This document shows positions 41,630 to 50,447 of a stretch of DNA of 64,000 nt, in pieces. Source of the stretch: Streptomyces sp. TRM68416 (GTDB lineage: Bacteria > Actinomycetota > Actinomycetes > Streptomycetales > Streptomycetaceae). The position numbers and the translations under genes were made by a program. The stretch spans positions 1-64,000 of the forward strand of contig NZ_JACVWU010000026.1 of assembly GCF_014596915.1 (NCBI RefSeq), written 5' to 3'. The notes beneath the pieces are model-generated. The model ran no database searches. It saw nothing but the letters and a program-made list of their open reading frames with translations, and was not told the origin of the DNA. Position 1 is the first letter of the stretch. Every line of letters starts with the position of its first letter.

Positions 41630-41744
41630 CAGCGGGCTCGTCTGCCGGGGCTGTGGTCTTCGGAGTGCGGGTGGTGTGTGGCTTGTCGCGCCCACGCGGC
41701 GGAGCCGCAGATCGATACAGCCCCGCGCCCCTTGGGCGCGTGAC

Positions 41745-41778
41745 GGCGCCGGTCCCCTTTTCCACGGGGACCGGCGCC
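41745..41778. terminator. Bidirectional terminator between nagB and dasD
   Basis: GGCGCCGGTCCCC (41745-41757) pairs perfectly with GGGGACCGGCGCC (41766-41778) in a 13-bp stem flanked by T-rich bases on both sides. It serves the two convergent genes. Confidence 0.85.
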
Positions 41779-41794
41779 TTTGTCGTCGTAGCCG

Positions 41795-43273
41795 TTACCG
41801 GCGCCCTGCGATGATCTCCGCCGCCGCCCGGCCGCAGACCCTTGCCGCGCCGTGCGTCGCTATGTGCAGGGCGCCTCTGGGCGGGGACTGGGGGACGCCC
41901 ATTTCGACGATGATCGTGTCGGGGCGTTCGTGGAGGAGGGTGTCCAGGGTCTTGGACATCCAGGGGTGGCGGTGTTCGTCGCGGACGACGGCGACGATGC
42001 GGCGGGGGCCCGCTGCCTCCAGGGCCGCCCGGGCCGCGGTCTCGTCGGTGTAGGTGGCCGTCTCCGTGCCCGGCAGGAGCTCACGGAGTTCGGCGGCCAC
42101 GCCCCAGGGGGTCTCGTCGCCCACCGCGATGTTGGCCACCGGGGTGAGGGCGGCCACGTAGGGGGCCTCGGCCAGGGGCTCGTGCGGCCGGGGAGCCGTC
42201 ACCCGCAGGGCTCGGCGGGCGGCCGTCAGGCCGATCTCCGGGCGGGGTGCCGCCTCCGCGGCCGGGGTCGCGGTCGTCCAGCGGGCCAGGGAGCGGACGC
42301 GTGCGGCCGCCTCCGCCAGGCGTTCCTCGGGGAGCTCGCCCGTGCGGACCGCGGTGACCAGCGCGTCGCGCAGGCGTCGTACCGTCTCCTCGTCGGTCAG
42401 GCCGCCGCCCACGCAGATGGCGTCGACACCGGCCGCGAGGGCGAGGACGCTGCCGCGTTCGATGCCGTAGGTGGCGGCGACGGCCCGCATCTCCATGCCG
42501 TCGGTGACGACCAGGCCGTCGTAGCCGAGTTCGCCGCGCAGCAGGTCGGTGAGGATGCGCGGGGACAACGTTGCCGGGCGGGCCGGGTCCAGCGCCGGGA
42601 CCAGGATGTGGGCGGTCATGACCGCCCGGGTCCCGGCGGCGATGGCGGCCCGGAACGGGGGCAGTTCGCGTTCCGCGAGGACGTCGAGGCCGGCGTCGAT
42701 GCGCGGCATCGCCTCGTGGGAGTCGACGGCGGTGTCGCCGTGGCCCGGGAAGTGCTTGGTGCAGGCCGCGACACCCGCCGACTGCAGGCCGGTGACATAG
42801 GCCGCGGTGTGCCGGGCGGCCAGGGCGGTGTCGGCGCCGAAGGAACGGACGCCGATGACCGGGTTCGACGGGTTGGAGTTCACGTCCGCCGACGGGGCCC
42901 AGTTGAGGTTGACGCCGCAGGCCGCGAGGCGGCGGCCCAGTTCGGCGGCCACCTCCCGGGTCAGCTCCACGTCGTCGATCGCGCCGAGGGCGTGGTTGCC
43001 GGGGAAGGAGGAGCCGGTGTGCACCTCCAGGCGGGTGACGTCACCGCCCTCCTCGTCGATCGCGACGAGCACGTCCTCGCGCTCGGCGCGCAACTGGGCG
43101 GTGAGGGAAGCCAGTTGCTCGGGCGAGGCGATGTTGCGGCCGAACAGGCCGACGGAGGCGAGGCCCTCGCCGAGGCGGCGCAGCAGCCAGTCGGGGGCAG
43201 TGGTGCCGGAGAAGCCGGGCTGGAGGACGGTGAGGGCGTCCCGCGTCAGGGTATCGCTGGCGAAAGTCGTCAT
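41795..43273 (-). CDS. dasD: Beta-N-acetylglucosaminidase, glycoside hydrolase family 3 (DasD)
   Basis: 492 residues. GH3 NagZ-type signatures: AIDEEGGDVTRLE, NLNWAPSADVNSNPSNPVIGVRSFG, ACTKHFPGHGDTAVDSHEAMP (the His-containing loop acting as general acid), and LVVTDGMEMRAV with the catalytic Asp. A C-terminal alpha/beta domain follows. No signal peptide is seen, so it is intracellular and probably splits chitobiose imported by DasABC into GlcNAc. It lies 9 bases downstream of dasC on the same strand, completing the operon. Confidence 0.92.
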   Translation of the reverse strand: MTTFASDTLTRDALTVLQPGFSGTTAPDWLLRRLGEGLASVGLFGRNIASPEQLASLTAQLRAEREDVLVAIDEEGGDVTRLEVHTGSSFPGNHALGAIDDVELTREVAAELGRRLAACGVNLNWAPSADVNSNPSNPVIGVRSFGADTALAARHTAAYVTGLQSAGVAACTKHFPGHGDTAVDSHEAMPRIDAGLDVLAERELPPFRAAIAAGTRAVMTAHILVPALDPARPATLSPRILTDLLRGELGYDGLVVTDGMEMRAVAATYGIERGSVLALAAGVDAICVGGGLTDEETVRRLRDALVTAVRTGELPEERLAEAAARVRSLARWTTATPAAEAAPRPEIGLTAARRALRVTAPRPHEPLAEAPYVAALTPVANIAVGDETPWGVAAELRELLPGTETATYTDETAARAALEAAGPRRIVAVVRDEHRHPWMSKTLDTLLHERPDTIIVEMGVPQSPPRGALHIATHGAARVCGRAAAEIIAGRR

Positions 43274-43282
43274 CGGGTGGCG

Positions 43283-44113
43283 TTATCCCTTCACGGCGCC
43301 ATCGGTCAGGCCGTTGACGGCCTTGCGCTGGAGGTAGACGAAGAGGATCAGGATCGGGACGGCGAAGAGGGAGGAGGCCGCCATCGTGGCACCCCAGTCG
43401 TCACCGAAGGCGGTGCGGAAGCTGGACACCCACAGGGGCAGGGTCTGGGACTCGGCCTCCTTGTTGATGACCAGGACGAGGGGGAACTCGTTCCAGGCGG
43501 TGATGAACCCGAACATGGAGGTCGACATCAGGCCGGGCGCGAGCAGCGGCAGGATCACCCTGCGGAACGCGGTGACGCGGGTGCAGCCGTCGACCATGGC
43601 CGCCTCCTCCAGTTCCCTCGGCACGGCGGCGACGAAGCCGCGCAGCGTCAGGATGGTGAACGGCAGGATCATCATCATGTAGAAGACGGTCAGCGGGATC
43701 AGGCTGTTCAGCAGGGAGGCGTCCCGCACGATCAGGTAGATCGCGATGACCATGACCTCCCAGGGTGCCATCTGGGCCAGCATGAAGCCGACGATGAAGC
43801 CGCGCCGGCCCTTGAACCGCATCCGGGCCAGGGCGAAGGACCCGGCGAGCGCGATGATCAGGGAGAAGACGACCGCGAGGCTGGTGACGATCAGCGAGTT
43901 GGACACATAGGTCCAGAAGTGGTCGACGCTCGTCGCGGTCCTGAAGTGCTCGAAGGTGAAGTCGGTGGGGAACCAGACGGGGTTCTCGGAGATGATGTCG
44001 CCGGTCGGCTTGAAGGCCGTGGAGAACATCCAGTACACGGGGAAGACGCAGCCGACGAACAGGACGGCGGCCGTGACGTTGGGCCAGATGCGGCCGAAGA
44101 GCGTGCGCTTCAC
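43283..44113 (-). CDS. dasC: ABC sugar transporter permease DasC
   Basis: 276 residues with six membrane helices and the permease EAA loop EEAAMVDGCTRVTAFRRVILPLLAPG for docking the shared ATPase (MsiK in Streptomyces, not encoded here). MalG-like (ends QRKAVNGLTDGAVKG). GTG 44113 overlaps the dasB TGA by 4 bases. With DasA and DasB it imports chitobiose/GlcNAc. Confidence 0.92.
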   Translation of the reverse strand: MKRTLFGRIWPNVTAAVLFVGCVFPVYWMFSTAFKPTGDIISENPVWFPTDFTFEHFRTATSVDHFWTYVSNSLIVTSLAVVFSLIIALAGSFALARMRFKGRRGFIVGFMLAQMAPWEVMVIAIYLIVRDASLLNSLIPLTVFYMMMILPFTILTLRGFVAAVPRELEEAAMVDGCTRVTAFRRVILPLLAPGLMSTSMFGFITAWNEFPLVLVINKEAESQTLPLWVSSFRTAFGDDWGATMAASSLFAVPILILFVYLQRKAVNGLTDGAVKG

Positions 44114-45093
44114 AGCTCCCCCTCTTCGTCCTGCTTGAGCACGATCCGCAGGTAGTAGGCGGTGATGGCGAGCAGGATCAGGATGGTCAGGACGGCGATG
44201 GCGGCACCCATGCCGTAGTGCTGGTTGCCGACGCCCTCGATGTAGGCGTAGACGGGCAGGATCTCGGTGAGCCGGTCGGGGCCGCCCGCGTTGATGACGT
44301 AGACCTGCACGAACGCCTTGAAGATCCAGATGACTTCGAGGAACGTCGTGGCGTAGAGGAAGGGCCGCAGGACCGGCAGGGTGACCGTGGTGAAGCTCTT
44401 CCACGCGCCCGCGCCGTCGAGGGCCGCGGCCTCGTACAGCTCGGCGGAGATGACGGTGGTGGCCGCGTACAGGTTGATGGCGACGAACGGGATGGACATC
44501 CAGACGATCAGCAGCGTGACGACGAAGAATGTCGACATCTGGCTGCTGGTCCAGCTGTAGTCGGCCATGGAGTGCCAGCCGAGCCTGTCCAGCACCCAGT
44601 TGACGACGCCGAAGCGCTGGGCGAACAGCCACTGGTAGACGGTGGTCGCCGCGACCACCGGCATCGCCCAGGCGAGCACCAGGCCGATCATCAGCAGCAG
44701 CCGCATCCGCTTGCCGAGGCGGGCCAGCAGCAGGCCGACCAGGGTGCCGAGCACCATGGTGAGGACGACGTTGACCGCCGTGAACACGATCGAGCGGAGG
44801 GTGACGCGCCAGAAGTCCTCGCCGGTGAGGACCTCCTTGTAGTTGTCGATGCCGTTCCACTCGGTGGCGTGCTGGATCAGCTGCGCCATGTTGAGGTTCT
44901 GGAACGACAGCAGTACGTCCTTCAGCAGCGGCCAACCGAGCAGCAGCACGGAGGCCGTGCAGGCCGGCAGCAGCAGGAGGTACGGGGCGAGGGCCCCGGC
45001 GCGGGAGGCGGATCGCGGGGCCGCGGGCCGCCGTTCGCCCCTTTTGGTTACGTCCGCCGGGCCGGAGGGCGGCCGTTCGGTCTGCACGGTCAT
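44110..45093 (-). CDS. dasB: ABC sugar transporter permease DasB
   Basis: 327 residues. A polar start precedes six membrane helices (APYLLLLPACTASVLLLGWPLL onward), and the EAA loop YEAAALDGAGAWKSFTTVTLPVLRPF is present; MalF-like. It forms the channel with DasC. It lies 78 bases after dasA and overlaps dasC, so the three are one operon. Confidence 0.92.
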   Translation of the reverse strand: MTVQTERPPSGPADVTKRGERRPAAPRSASRAGALAPYLLLLPACTASVLLLGWPLLKDVLLSFQNLNMAQLIQHATEWNGIDNYKEVLTGEDFWRVTLRSIVFTAVNVVLTMVLGTLVGLLLARLGKRMRLLLMIGLVLAWAMPVVAATTVYQWLFAQRFGVVNWVLDRLGWHSMADYSWTSSQMSTFFVVTLLIVWMSIPFVAINLYAATTVISAELYEAAALDGAGAWKSFTTVTLPVLRPFLYATTFLEVIWIFKAFVQVYVINAGGPDRLTEILPVYAYIEGVGNQHYGMGAAIAVLTILILLAITAYYLRIVLKQDEEGEL

Positions 45094-45171
45094 GCTCGCG
45101 TTCTCTTCTCCTCGACCTGCCGATACGCGGGGTGGAGGGCCGCCGTGCGGCGGCCCTCCACCCCGGTGCCT

Positions 45172-46449
45172 CTACTGCTGCTGCGAAAGGCGCTTGTTGA
45201 ACTCGTCCTCGACCTGCTTTGCGGCCTGGGCCGGGGACTTACCGTTCAGCACGGCGGTCATGTAGGACTTGATCGGGTTGGGCTCGTTCTCGACGGCGGC
45301 CCACTCGGCGATCAGCGGCGTGGTGCCACCGCCCGCGGCGGCCGGGGCGGCTGCCTCGGCGACGGCGTTGCCGGCCAGGTTGGTCTGCAGCGCCTCCTTG
45401 TTGGGGATGACGCCGTTGAGCTTGGCGAGCTGGCCCTCGTGCTCGTCCGACAGGGCGATCCGCAGGAATTCCTTGGCGAGCTCCTGCTTCTTGCTGCCCG
45501 CGGCGACGGCGAGGTTGGAGCCGCCGAGGAAGACGCCCTCGGGCTTGGCCTCCGTGGGACCGGGGATCGTGAAGTAGCCGATCTCCTTCTCGATCTTCGG
45601 GTTGGCCTCGATGGCGATGCCGGCCTCCCAGCCCATGCCGATGAAGGCACCGACGTTGCCCTTGCCGAAGACCTCGCCCTGCTGCGGGGTGGCCTCGTCC
45701 TTGTCCTTGGGGGCCTTGGACAGGGCCTGGAACTTCTTGTAGGTCTCCATGGCGGCGGCGACCTTGGGGTCGTCGAGGTTGGAGACGTACTTGTCGCCGT
45801 CCTTCTTCACCAGCTCGGCGCCCTCGCCGATGGTGAGGCCGACGAAGTGGTACCAGTTCTGGCCGGGCAGGTAGATCGGCTCGGCGTCGGTCTTCTCGCC
45901 GATCGTCTTGAGGTTGTCGTAGAACTCGTCCCGGGTCTTGGGGGTGTCCTTGATGCCCGCCTCGGCCCAGACCTTCTTGTTGTAGAGGACGACGCGGTTG
46001 GCGAAGTACCAGGGGGCCGCGTACTGCTTGCCCTCGAAGACGGAGGAGTTGTTCAGGGACTCCGTCCAGTCGGCGCCGATCTCGGCCTTGAGGTCGGCGA
46101 GGTCGGCGAGGCCGCCGGTCTTGGCGTAGGCCGGGGTCTGGGTGTTGCCGATCTCGAAGACGTCCGGCGGGTTCTCCTCCGACAGGGCGGTGGTCAGCTT
46201 CTGCTGGATGCCGTTCCACTGCTGGATCTCGAACTTGACCTTCGCCTTGGTCTTCTTCTCGAAGGCGGCGGCGACGTCCTTCTGCCACTGGTCCGGGGAG
46301 GATCCGTCCATCACCCAGACGGTGAGGGTCTGGCCCGCGTACCCGTCGGCGCCGGTCTTGCCCTCGTCGCTGCCGTCGTCGCCACCGCATGCCGCGATGG
46401 AGACCATCATTGCCGCGACACCGATCGCGGATATCAGCTTGCGCTTCAC
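45172..46449 (-). CDS. dasA: Sugar-binding lipoprotein DasA
   Basis: 425 residues. A lipoprotein signal peptide ends in SIAAC (C21), which would be lipidated. The mature family 1 solute-binding protein begins LTVWVMDGSSPDQWQKDVAAAFEKKTK, with the hinge PPDVFEIGNTQTPAYAKTGGLADL and GAFIGMGWEAGIAIEANP. It captures chitobiose/GlcNAc outside the cell for DasBC. GTG 46449 has GAGGAGGG upstream. Two dre boxes lie 58-97 bases before the start. Confidence 0.94.
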   Translation of the reverse strand: MKRKLISAIGVAAMMVSIAACGGDDGSDEGKTGADGYAGQTLTVWVMDGSSPDQWQKDVAAAFEKKTKAKVKFEIQQWNGIQQKLTTALSEENPPDVFEIGNTQTPAYAKTGGLADLADLKAEIGADWTESLNNSSVFEGKQYAAPWYFANRVVLYNKKVWAEAGIKDTPKTRDEFYDNLKTIGEKTDAEPIYLPGQNWYHFVGLTIGEGAELVKKDGDKYVSNLDDPKVAAAMETYKKFQALSKAPKDKDEATPQQGEVFGKGNVGAFIGMGWEAGIAIEANPKIEKEIGYFTIPGPTEAKPEGVFLGGSNLAVAAGSKKQELAKEFLRIALSDEHEGQLAKLNGVIPNKEALQTNLAGNAVAEAAAPAAAGGGTTPLIAEWAAVENEPNPIKSYMTAVLNGKSPAQAAKQVEDEFNKRLSQQQ

Positions 46450-46506
46450 GCCACCCTCCTCAAGGGATGCCCACACCCCCCCGCCCATGGAGCTGGGACC
46501 TGGACC

Positions 46507-46546
46507 AATGGTGTAGACCAGTACCGGGAGCTTGGACCAGACCAGG
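46507..46546. promoter_or_regulatory. Two DasR boxes upstream of dasA
   Basis: AATGGTGTAGACCAGT (46507-46522) and CTTGGACCAGACCAGG (46531-46546) both resemble the dre palindrome. They are 8 bases apart on one face of the promoter region of dasABC. Confidence 0.85.
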
Positions 46547-46655
46547 AAGCGTGTCAAGGGTGCTCGAACCGCCTCTGACCAGCCGTTATCCGACCTACAT
46601 ATGAAGGAACCTTTAAGTAAGAAGGCAGCGAAAACAGCCCCGGCGGAGTACTCTC

Positions 46656-46692
46656 CTCCACTAGACCACTTGACCTTTTGGACTAGACCAAA
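46656..46692. promoter_or_regulatory. DasR boxes upstream of dasR
   Basis: TTTGGACTAGACCAAA (46677-46692) is a symmetric dre-like palindrome 67 bases before dasR. A weaker one, CTCCACTAGACCACTT (46656-46671), has a good right half. Autoregulation of dasR is the natural reading. Confidence 0.75.
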
Positions 46693-46758
46693 ACAGGTGG
46701 TGACGGTATACAGAAGGGATCACGATGTGACCCGCATCCGGAGCCGGGAAGGCAGAGC

Positions 46759-47523
46759 ATGAGCACCGACGTCAGCAGTGCGGAGAACGAGGGTGGGCCC
46801 ACCGTCCGTACCGCGCGCGTGCCCAAGTACTACCGCTTGAAGAAGCACCTGCTGGACATGACGGAGACCCAGGCGCCGGGCACGCCGGTCCCGCCCGAAC
46901 GGACGCTGGCGGCGGAGTTCGACACCTCGCGCACCACCGTGCGCCAGGCCCTCCAGGAACTGGTGGTCGAGGGCCGCCTGGAGCGCATCCAGGGCAAGGG
47001 CACCTTCGTCGCCAAGCCGAAGGTCTCGCAGGCGCTGCAACTCACCTCCTACACCGAGGACATGCGCGCCCAGGGCCTCGAACCCACCTCGCAGCTTCTG
47101 GACATCGGCTACATCACCGCCGACGACCGGCTCGCCGGCCTCCTCGACATCACCGCCGGCGGCCGGGTGCTGCGCATCGAGCGCCTGCGCATGGCCAACG
47201 GCGAGCCGATGGCGATCGAGACCACCCACCTGAGCGCCAAGCGCTTCCCGGCGCTGCGCCGCTCCCTCGTCAAGTACACCTCCCTGTACACGGCGTTGGC
47301 CGAGGGCTACGACGTCCACCTCGCCGAGGCCGAGGAGACCATCGAGACCTCGCTGGCCACTCCGCGCGAGGCCGGCCTGCTCGGCACCGACGTGGGCCTG
47401 CCCATGCTGATGCTCTCCCGACACTCGCTGGACCGGGACGGACAGCCGGTGGAATGGGTGCGCTCGGTGTACCGGGGGGACCGGTACAAGTTCGTGGCCC
47501 GCCTGAAGCGGCCGCAGGACTGA
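46759..47523 (+). CDS. dasR: GntR/HutC-family global regulator DasR
   Basis: 254 residues. The winged helix-turn-helix (about 20-90) is YYRLKKHLLDMTETQAPGTPVPPERTLAAEFDTSRTTVRQALQELVVEGRLERIQGKGTFV. The UTRA ligand domain (about 95-248) is LQLTSYTEDMRAQGLEPTSQLLDIG through SVYRGDRYKFVARLKRP. It represses GlcNAc uptake, chitin use and antibiotic gene sets until glucosamine-6-phosphate binds. Divergent from dasA; a clear dasR orthologue. Confidence 0.96.
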   Translation: MSTDVSSAENEGGPTVRTARVPKYYRLKKHLLDMTETQAPGTPVPPERTLAAEFDTSRTTVRQALQELVVEGRLERIQGKGTFVAKPKVSQALQLTSYTEDMRAQGLEPTSQLLDIGYITADDRLAGLLDITAGGRVLRIERLRMANGEPMAIETTHLSAKRFPALRRSLVKYTSLYTALAEGYDVHLAEAEETIETSLATPREAGLLGTDVGLPMLMLSRHSLDRDGQPVEWVRSVYRGDRYKFVARLKRPQD

Positions 47524-47528
47524 GCGGG

Positions 47529-47595
47529 TCGGAGTCGGGTTCTGTGAAGCCGGAGTCGGGGTTTGTGAAGGGCTGACACCCCGGGGTTTGCGAAG
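47529..47595. repeat. Short direct repeats downstream of dasR
   Basis: Two close copies of a 21-base unit (CGGAGTCGGGTTCTGTGAAG-type, beginning at 47529 and about 47550) and a shorter third copy of the GGGGTTTGCGAAG form near 47581. They are non-coding; the function is unknown, and slippage is possible. Confidence 0.6.
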
Positions 47596-47706
47596 GGGAT
47601 GAGACCGGGGACCGATATGCGGACGAGGGGTTCCGCTTCTGCGACGCCGTGACCTAGATTGCCTGCGCGTTACACAGGCGATCGGTGAGGGGACGGAGTC
47701 GCAGTG

Positions 47707-47964
47707 ATGTCAGATGCCCCAGAGGCGCGCAGAGAGCCGGTGGTGACACCCGTGCGCGTCGTCATCGCCCTCTGCCTCGTCGCGCCCTTCGTGGCGATGC
47801 TGTGGGTGGGGTCGTACGCGAAGACCGACCCGGTCTTCATCGGCATGCCGTTCTTCTACTGGTACCAGATGGCCTGGGTGCCGATCTCCACCGCCCTGAC
47901 GATGATCGCGTACAAGCTGTGGCAGCGTGACCAGCGCGCCCGCCGGGAAGGTGCGGGCCGGTGA
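47707..47964 (+). CDS. DUF3311 small membrane protein, partner of the symporter
   Basis: 85 residues with two membrane helices (RVVIALCLVAPFVAMLWVGSYA and GMPFFYWYQMAWVPISTALTMIAYKLW). DUF3311 proteins are encoded immediately before MctP-like solute:sodium symporters and are presumed subunits. ATG 47707 or the GTG at 47704. The stop overlaps the symporter start by 4 bases. Confidence 0.87.
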   Translation: MSDAPEARREPVVTPVRVVIALCLVAPFVAMLWVGSYAKTDPVFIGMPFFYWYQMAWVPISTALTMIAYKLWQRDQRARREGAGR

Positions 47965-49559
47965 ACGACGGCGTGAACGGCGTCGCGCTCGCCGTCTTCA
48001 TCTTATTCTTCGCGGCCGTCACGGTCATGGGCTTCCTGGCCGCGCGCTGGCGCAAGGCCGAGAACGAGCACAGTCTCGACGAATGGGGCCTGGGCGGGCG
48101 CTCGTTCGGCACCTGGGTCACCTGGTTCCTGCTCGGCGGCGACCTGTACACGGCGTACACCTTCGTGGCCGTCCCTGCGGCGATCTACGCGGCGGGCGCG
48201 GCCGGCTTCTTCGCGGTGCCGTACACGATCCTGGTGTACCCGCTCATCTTCACGTTCCTGCCCCGCCTGTGGTCGGTGTCCCACCGGCACGGCTATGTGA
48301 CGACCTCGGACTTCGTGCGCGGCCGCTTCGGCTCCAAGGGCCTGTCGCTGGCCGTGGCGCTGACCGGCATCCTCGCGACCATGCCGTACATCGCGCTCCA
48401 ACTCGTCGGCATCCAGGCGGTACTGGACGTGATGGGCGTCGGCGGCGGCGAGGACACCAACTGGTTCATCAAGGACCTGCCGCTGCTGATCGCCTTCGGT
48501 GTACTGGCCGCGTACACGTACTCCTCGGGGCTGCGGGCCCCGGCGCTGATCGCGTTCGTGAAGGACACCCTGATCTACCTCGTGATCGCGGTGGCGATCA
48601 TCTACATCCCGATCAAGCTGGGCGGGTTCGACGAGATCTTCGCCAAGGCGGGCGAGAAGTACGAGGCCGCCGGGGCGGGCGGTCTCATTCCGCCCGAGGC
48701 GGGCCAATGGACGTACGCCACGCTGGCGTTGGGCTCCGCGCTGGCGCTGTTCATGTACCCGCACTCGATCACCGCGACGCTCTCCTCCAAGAGCCGTGAG
48801 GTGATCCGCCGCAACACCACGATCCTGCCGCTGTACTCGCTGATGCTCGGCCTGCTCGCGCTGCTCGGCTTCATGGCGATCGCGGCCGGAGTCAACGTCA
48901 AGAACGGGCAGTTGGCGATCCCGCAGCTGTTCGAGAACATGTTCCCGGCCTGGTTCGCGGGCGTGGCGTTCGCGGCAATCGGCATCGGCGCCCTGGTGCC
49001 GGCGGCGATCATGTCGATCGCGGCGGCGAACCTGTTCACCCGCAACATCTACAAGGACTTCCTCAAGCCCGACGCCACGGCCGCGCAGGAGACCAAGGTC
49101 TCCAAGCTGGTCTCGCTGCTGGTGAAGGTCGGCGCGCTGGCCTTCGTCCTCACCATGGACAAGACGGTCGCCATCAACTTCCAGCTGCTGGGCGGCATCT
49201 GGATCCTGCAGACCTTCCCGGCCCTGGTCGGCGGCCTGTTCACCCGCTGGTTCCACCGCTGGGCCCTGCTCGGCGGCTGGGCGGTCGGCATGATCTACGG
49301 CACAGTGGCCGCGTACGGAGTCGCCTCGCCCACGCAGAAGCACTTCGGCGGCTCCTCGAAGGAGATCCCCGGAATCGGCGAGATCGGCTACATCGGCCTG
49401 ACGGCGTTCGTGCTGAACCTGGTGGTGACGGTGGGCCTGACCTTCGTCCTGAAGGCGATGAAGGCTCCGGAGGGCGTCGACGAGACGAAGCCGGAGGACT
49501 ACACGGCGGACGCGGGGGACCCGGGGGTCAAGACGGAGTTGCCGGTGGGCACTCACTAG
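47961..49559 (+). CDS. Sodium:solute symporter family protein (MctP-like)
   Basis: 532 residues, about thirteen membrane helices, starting FILFFAAVTVMGFLAARWRKAENEHSLDEWGLGGRSFGTWVTWFLLGGDLYTAYTF. SSS-family signatures include the long loop after helix 2 and GALVPAAIMSIAAANLFTRNIYKDF. The substrate is probably a monocarboxylate or small organic acid; this is family-level knowledge, not shown here. GTG 47961 overlaps DUF3311. A perfect terminator follows. Confidence 0.88.
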   Translation: MNDGVNGVALAVFILFFAAVTVMGFLAARWRKAENEHSLDEWGLGGRSFGTWVTWFLLGGDLYTAYTFVAVPAAIYAAGAAGFFAVPYTILVYPLIFTFLPRLWSVSHRHGYVTTSDFVRGRFGSKGLSLAVALTGILATMPYIALQLVGIQAVLDVMGVGGGEDTNWFIKDLPLLIAFGVLAAYTYSSGLRAPALIAFVKDTLIYLVIAVAIIYIPIKLGGFDEIFAKAGEKYEAAGAGGLIPPEAGQWTYATLALGSALALFMYPHSITATLSSKSREVIRRNTTILPLYSLMLGLLALLGFMAIAAGVNVKNGQLAIPQLFENMFPAWFAGVAFAAIGIGALVPAAIMSIAAANLFTRNIYKDFLKPDATAAQETKVSKLVSLLVKVGALAFVLTMDKTVAINFQLLGGIWILQTFPALVGGLFTRWFHRWALLGGWAVGMIYGTVAAYGVASPTQKHFGGSSKEIPGIGEIGYIGLTAFVLNLVVTVGLTFVLKAMKAPEGVDETKPEDYTADAGDPGVKTELPVGTH

Positions 49560-49581
49560 GCAGCCGCCCCACTCGTGACCG

Positions 49582-49611
49582 ACGGGCCGCCGGAGGAATC
49601 CGGCGGCCCGT
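49582..49611 (+). terminator. Terminator after the symporter gene
   Basis: ACGGGCCGCCGGA (49582-49594) and TCCGGCGGCCCGT (49599-49611) make a perfect 13-bp stem with a GGAA loop, 22 bases after the symporter stop. Confidence 0.88.
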
Positions 49612-49640
49612 CCTCACGGCCGTCCGGCACACTCGGCCGC

Positions 49641-50147
49641 ATGGACATCGTGATCCGGCAGGCAGAACCCACCGAATACGACACCCTCGGCACCCTCACG
49701 GCCGAGGCCTACCTGCACGACGGCCTCCTCACCTTCGGCGGGAGCGACCGGTACCTCGGCGAACTGAGGGACGTGGCCAAGCGGGCGGCCGCCGCGGACG
49801 TCCTGGTGGCCGCCGAGAACGACCGCGTCCTGGGCGGGGTCACCTTCGTCCCCGCCGGCGGCCCGATGGCCGACCTCGCACGCCCCGGAGAGGCCGAGAT
49901 CCGCATGCTCGCCGTCGCCCGCACGGCCCGCGGCCGCGGCGCCGGAGAGGCGCTCGTACGCGCCTGCGTCGACCGCGCGAGAAACACCCCCGGCTGCACG
50001 GCCGTCATCCTGTCGACCCAGCCCGCCATGCACGCCGCCCATCGCATCTACGAACGGCTCGGCTTCGTCCGCGCCCCGGAACGGGACTGGAACCCGATCC
50101 CGGAGCACGGCGAGTTCACTCTCCTCACCTATCGGTTGACGCTCTGA
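49641..50147 (+). CDS. GNAT-family N-acetyltransferase
   Basis: 168 residues. MDIVIRQAEPTEYDTLGTLTAEAY start; motif A is EIRMLAVARTARGRGAGEALVRACVDRAR (R-x-x-G-x-G/A), and AMHAAHRIYERLGFVRAPERDW is motif B. Substrate not known. ATG 49641 fits the family start. Confidence 0.86.
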   Translation: MDIVIRQAEPTEYDTLGTLTAEAYLHDGLLTFGGSDRYLGELRDVAKRAAAADVLVAAENDRVLGGVTFVPAGGPMADLARPGEAEIRMLAVARTARGRGAGEALVRACVDRARNTPGCTAVILSTQPAMHAAHRIYERLGFVRAPERDWNPIPEHGEFTLLTYRLTL

Positions 50148-50211
50148 AGCCGACGCGACACAACATCTGGGGGCGTCACCGCGCCCCGGCACAAGATGTA
50201 TGCTCATGCTC

Positions 50212-50333
50212 GCTGTCGCCGCAGGGGAATCCGGTGCGAATCCGGAACTGTCCCGCAACGGTGTACTTGCGTGCTTCCGCACGCCTGTCCAGTCCGAGGA
50301 CCTGCCGACAGCGTGCCCGGCCGTCCGGCCGGG
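50212..50333 (+). ncRNA. Cobalamin (B12) riboswitch controlling nrdAB
   Basis: The aptamer is closed by GCTGTCG (50212-50218) with CGACAGC (50306-50312). It contains the conserved core GGGGAATCCGGTGCGAATCC and the B12 box at 50293-50306 (AGGACCTGCCGACAGC-like). A GC hairpin CCCGGCC/GGCCGGG (50316-50333) follows as expression platform, 115 bases before nrdA. Vitamin B12 would switch off the class Ia reductase when the B12-dependent class II enzyme can work, as known in S. coelicolor. Confidence 0.93.
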
Positions 50334-50447
50334 TGCCCTGACGTCCGGGTCTCGTGGAATGGGCCGGTGGACGCGACGCCGTGTGCGCTCGTGAGCTGCC
50401 TCCTGCCCTCCGCAAGGCCCCCGTGCCGAGCGAGGGAGAGCCCCCAC

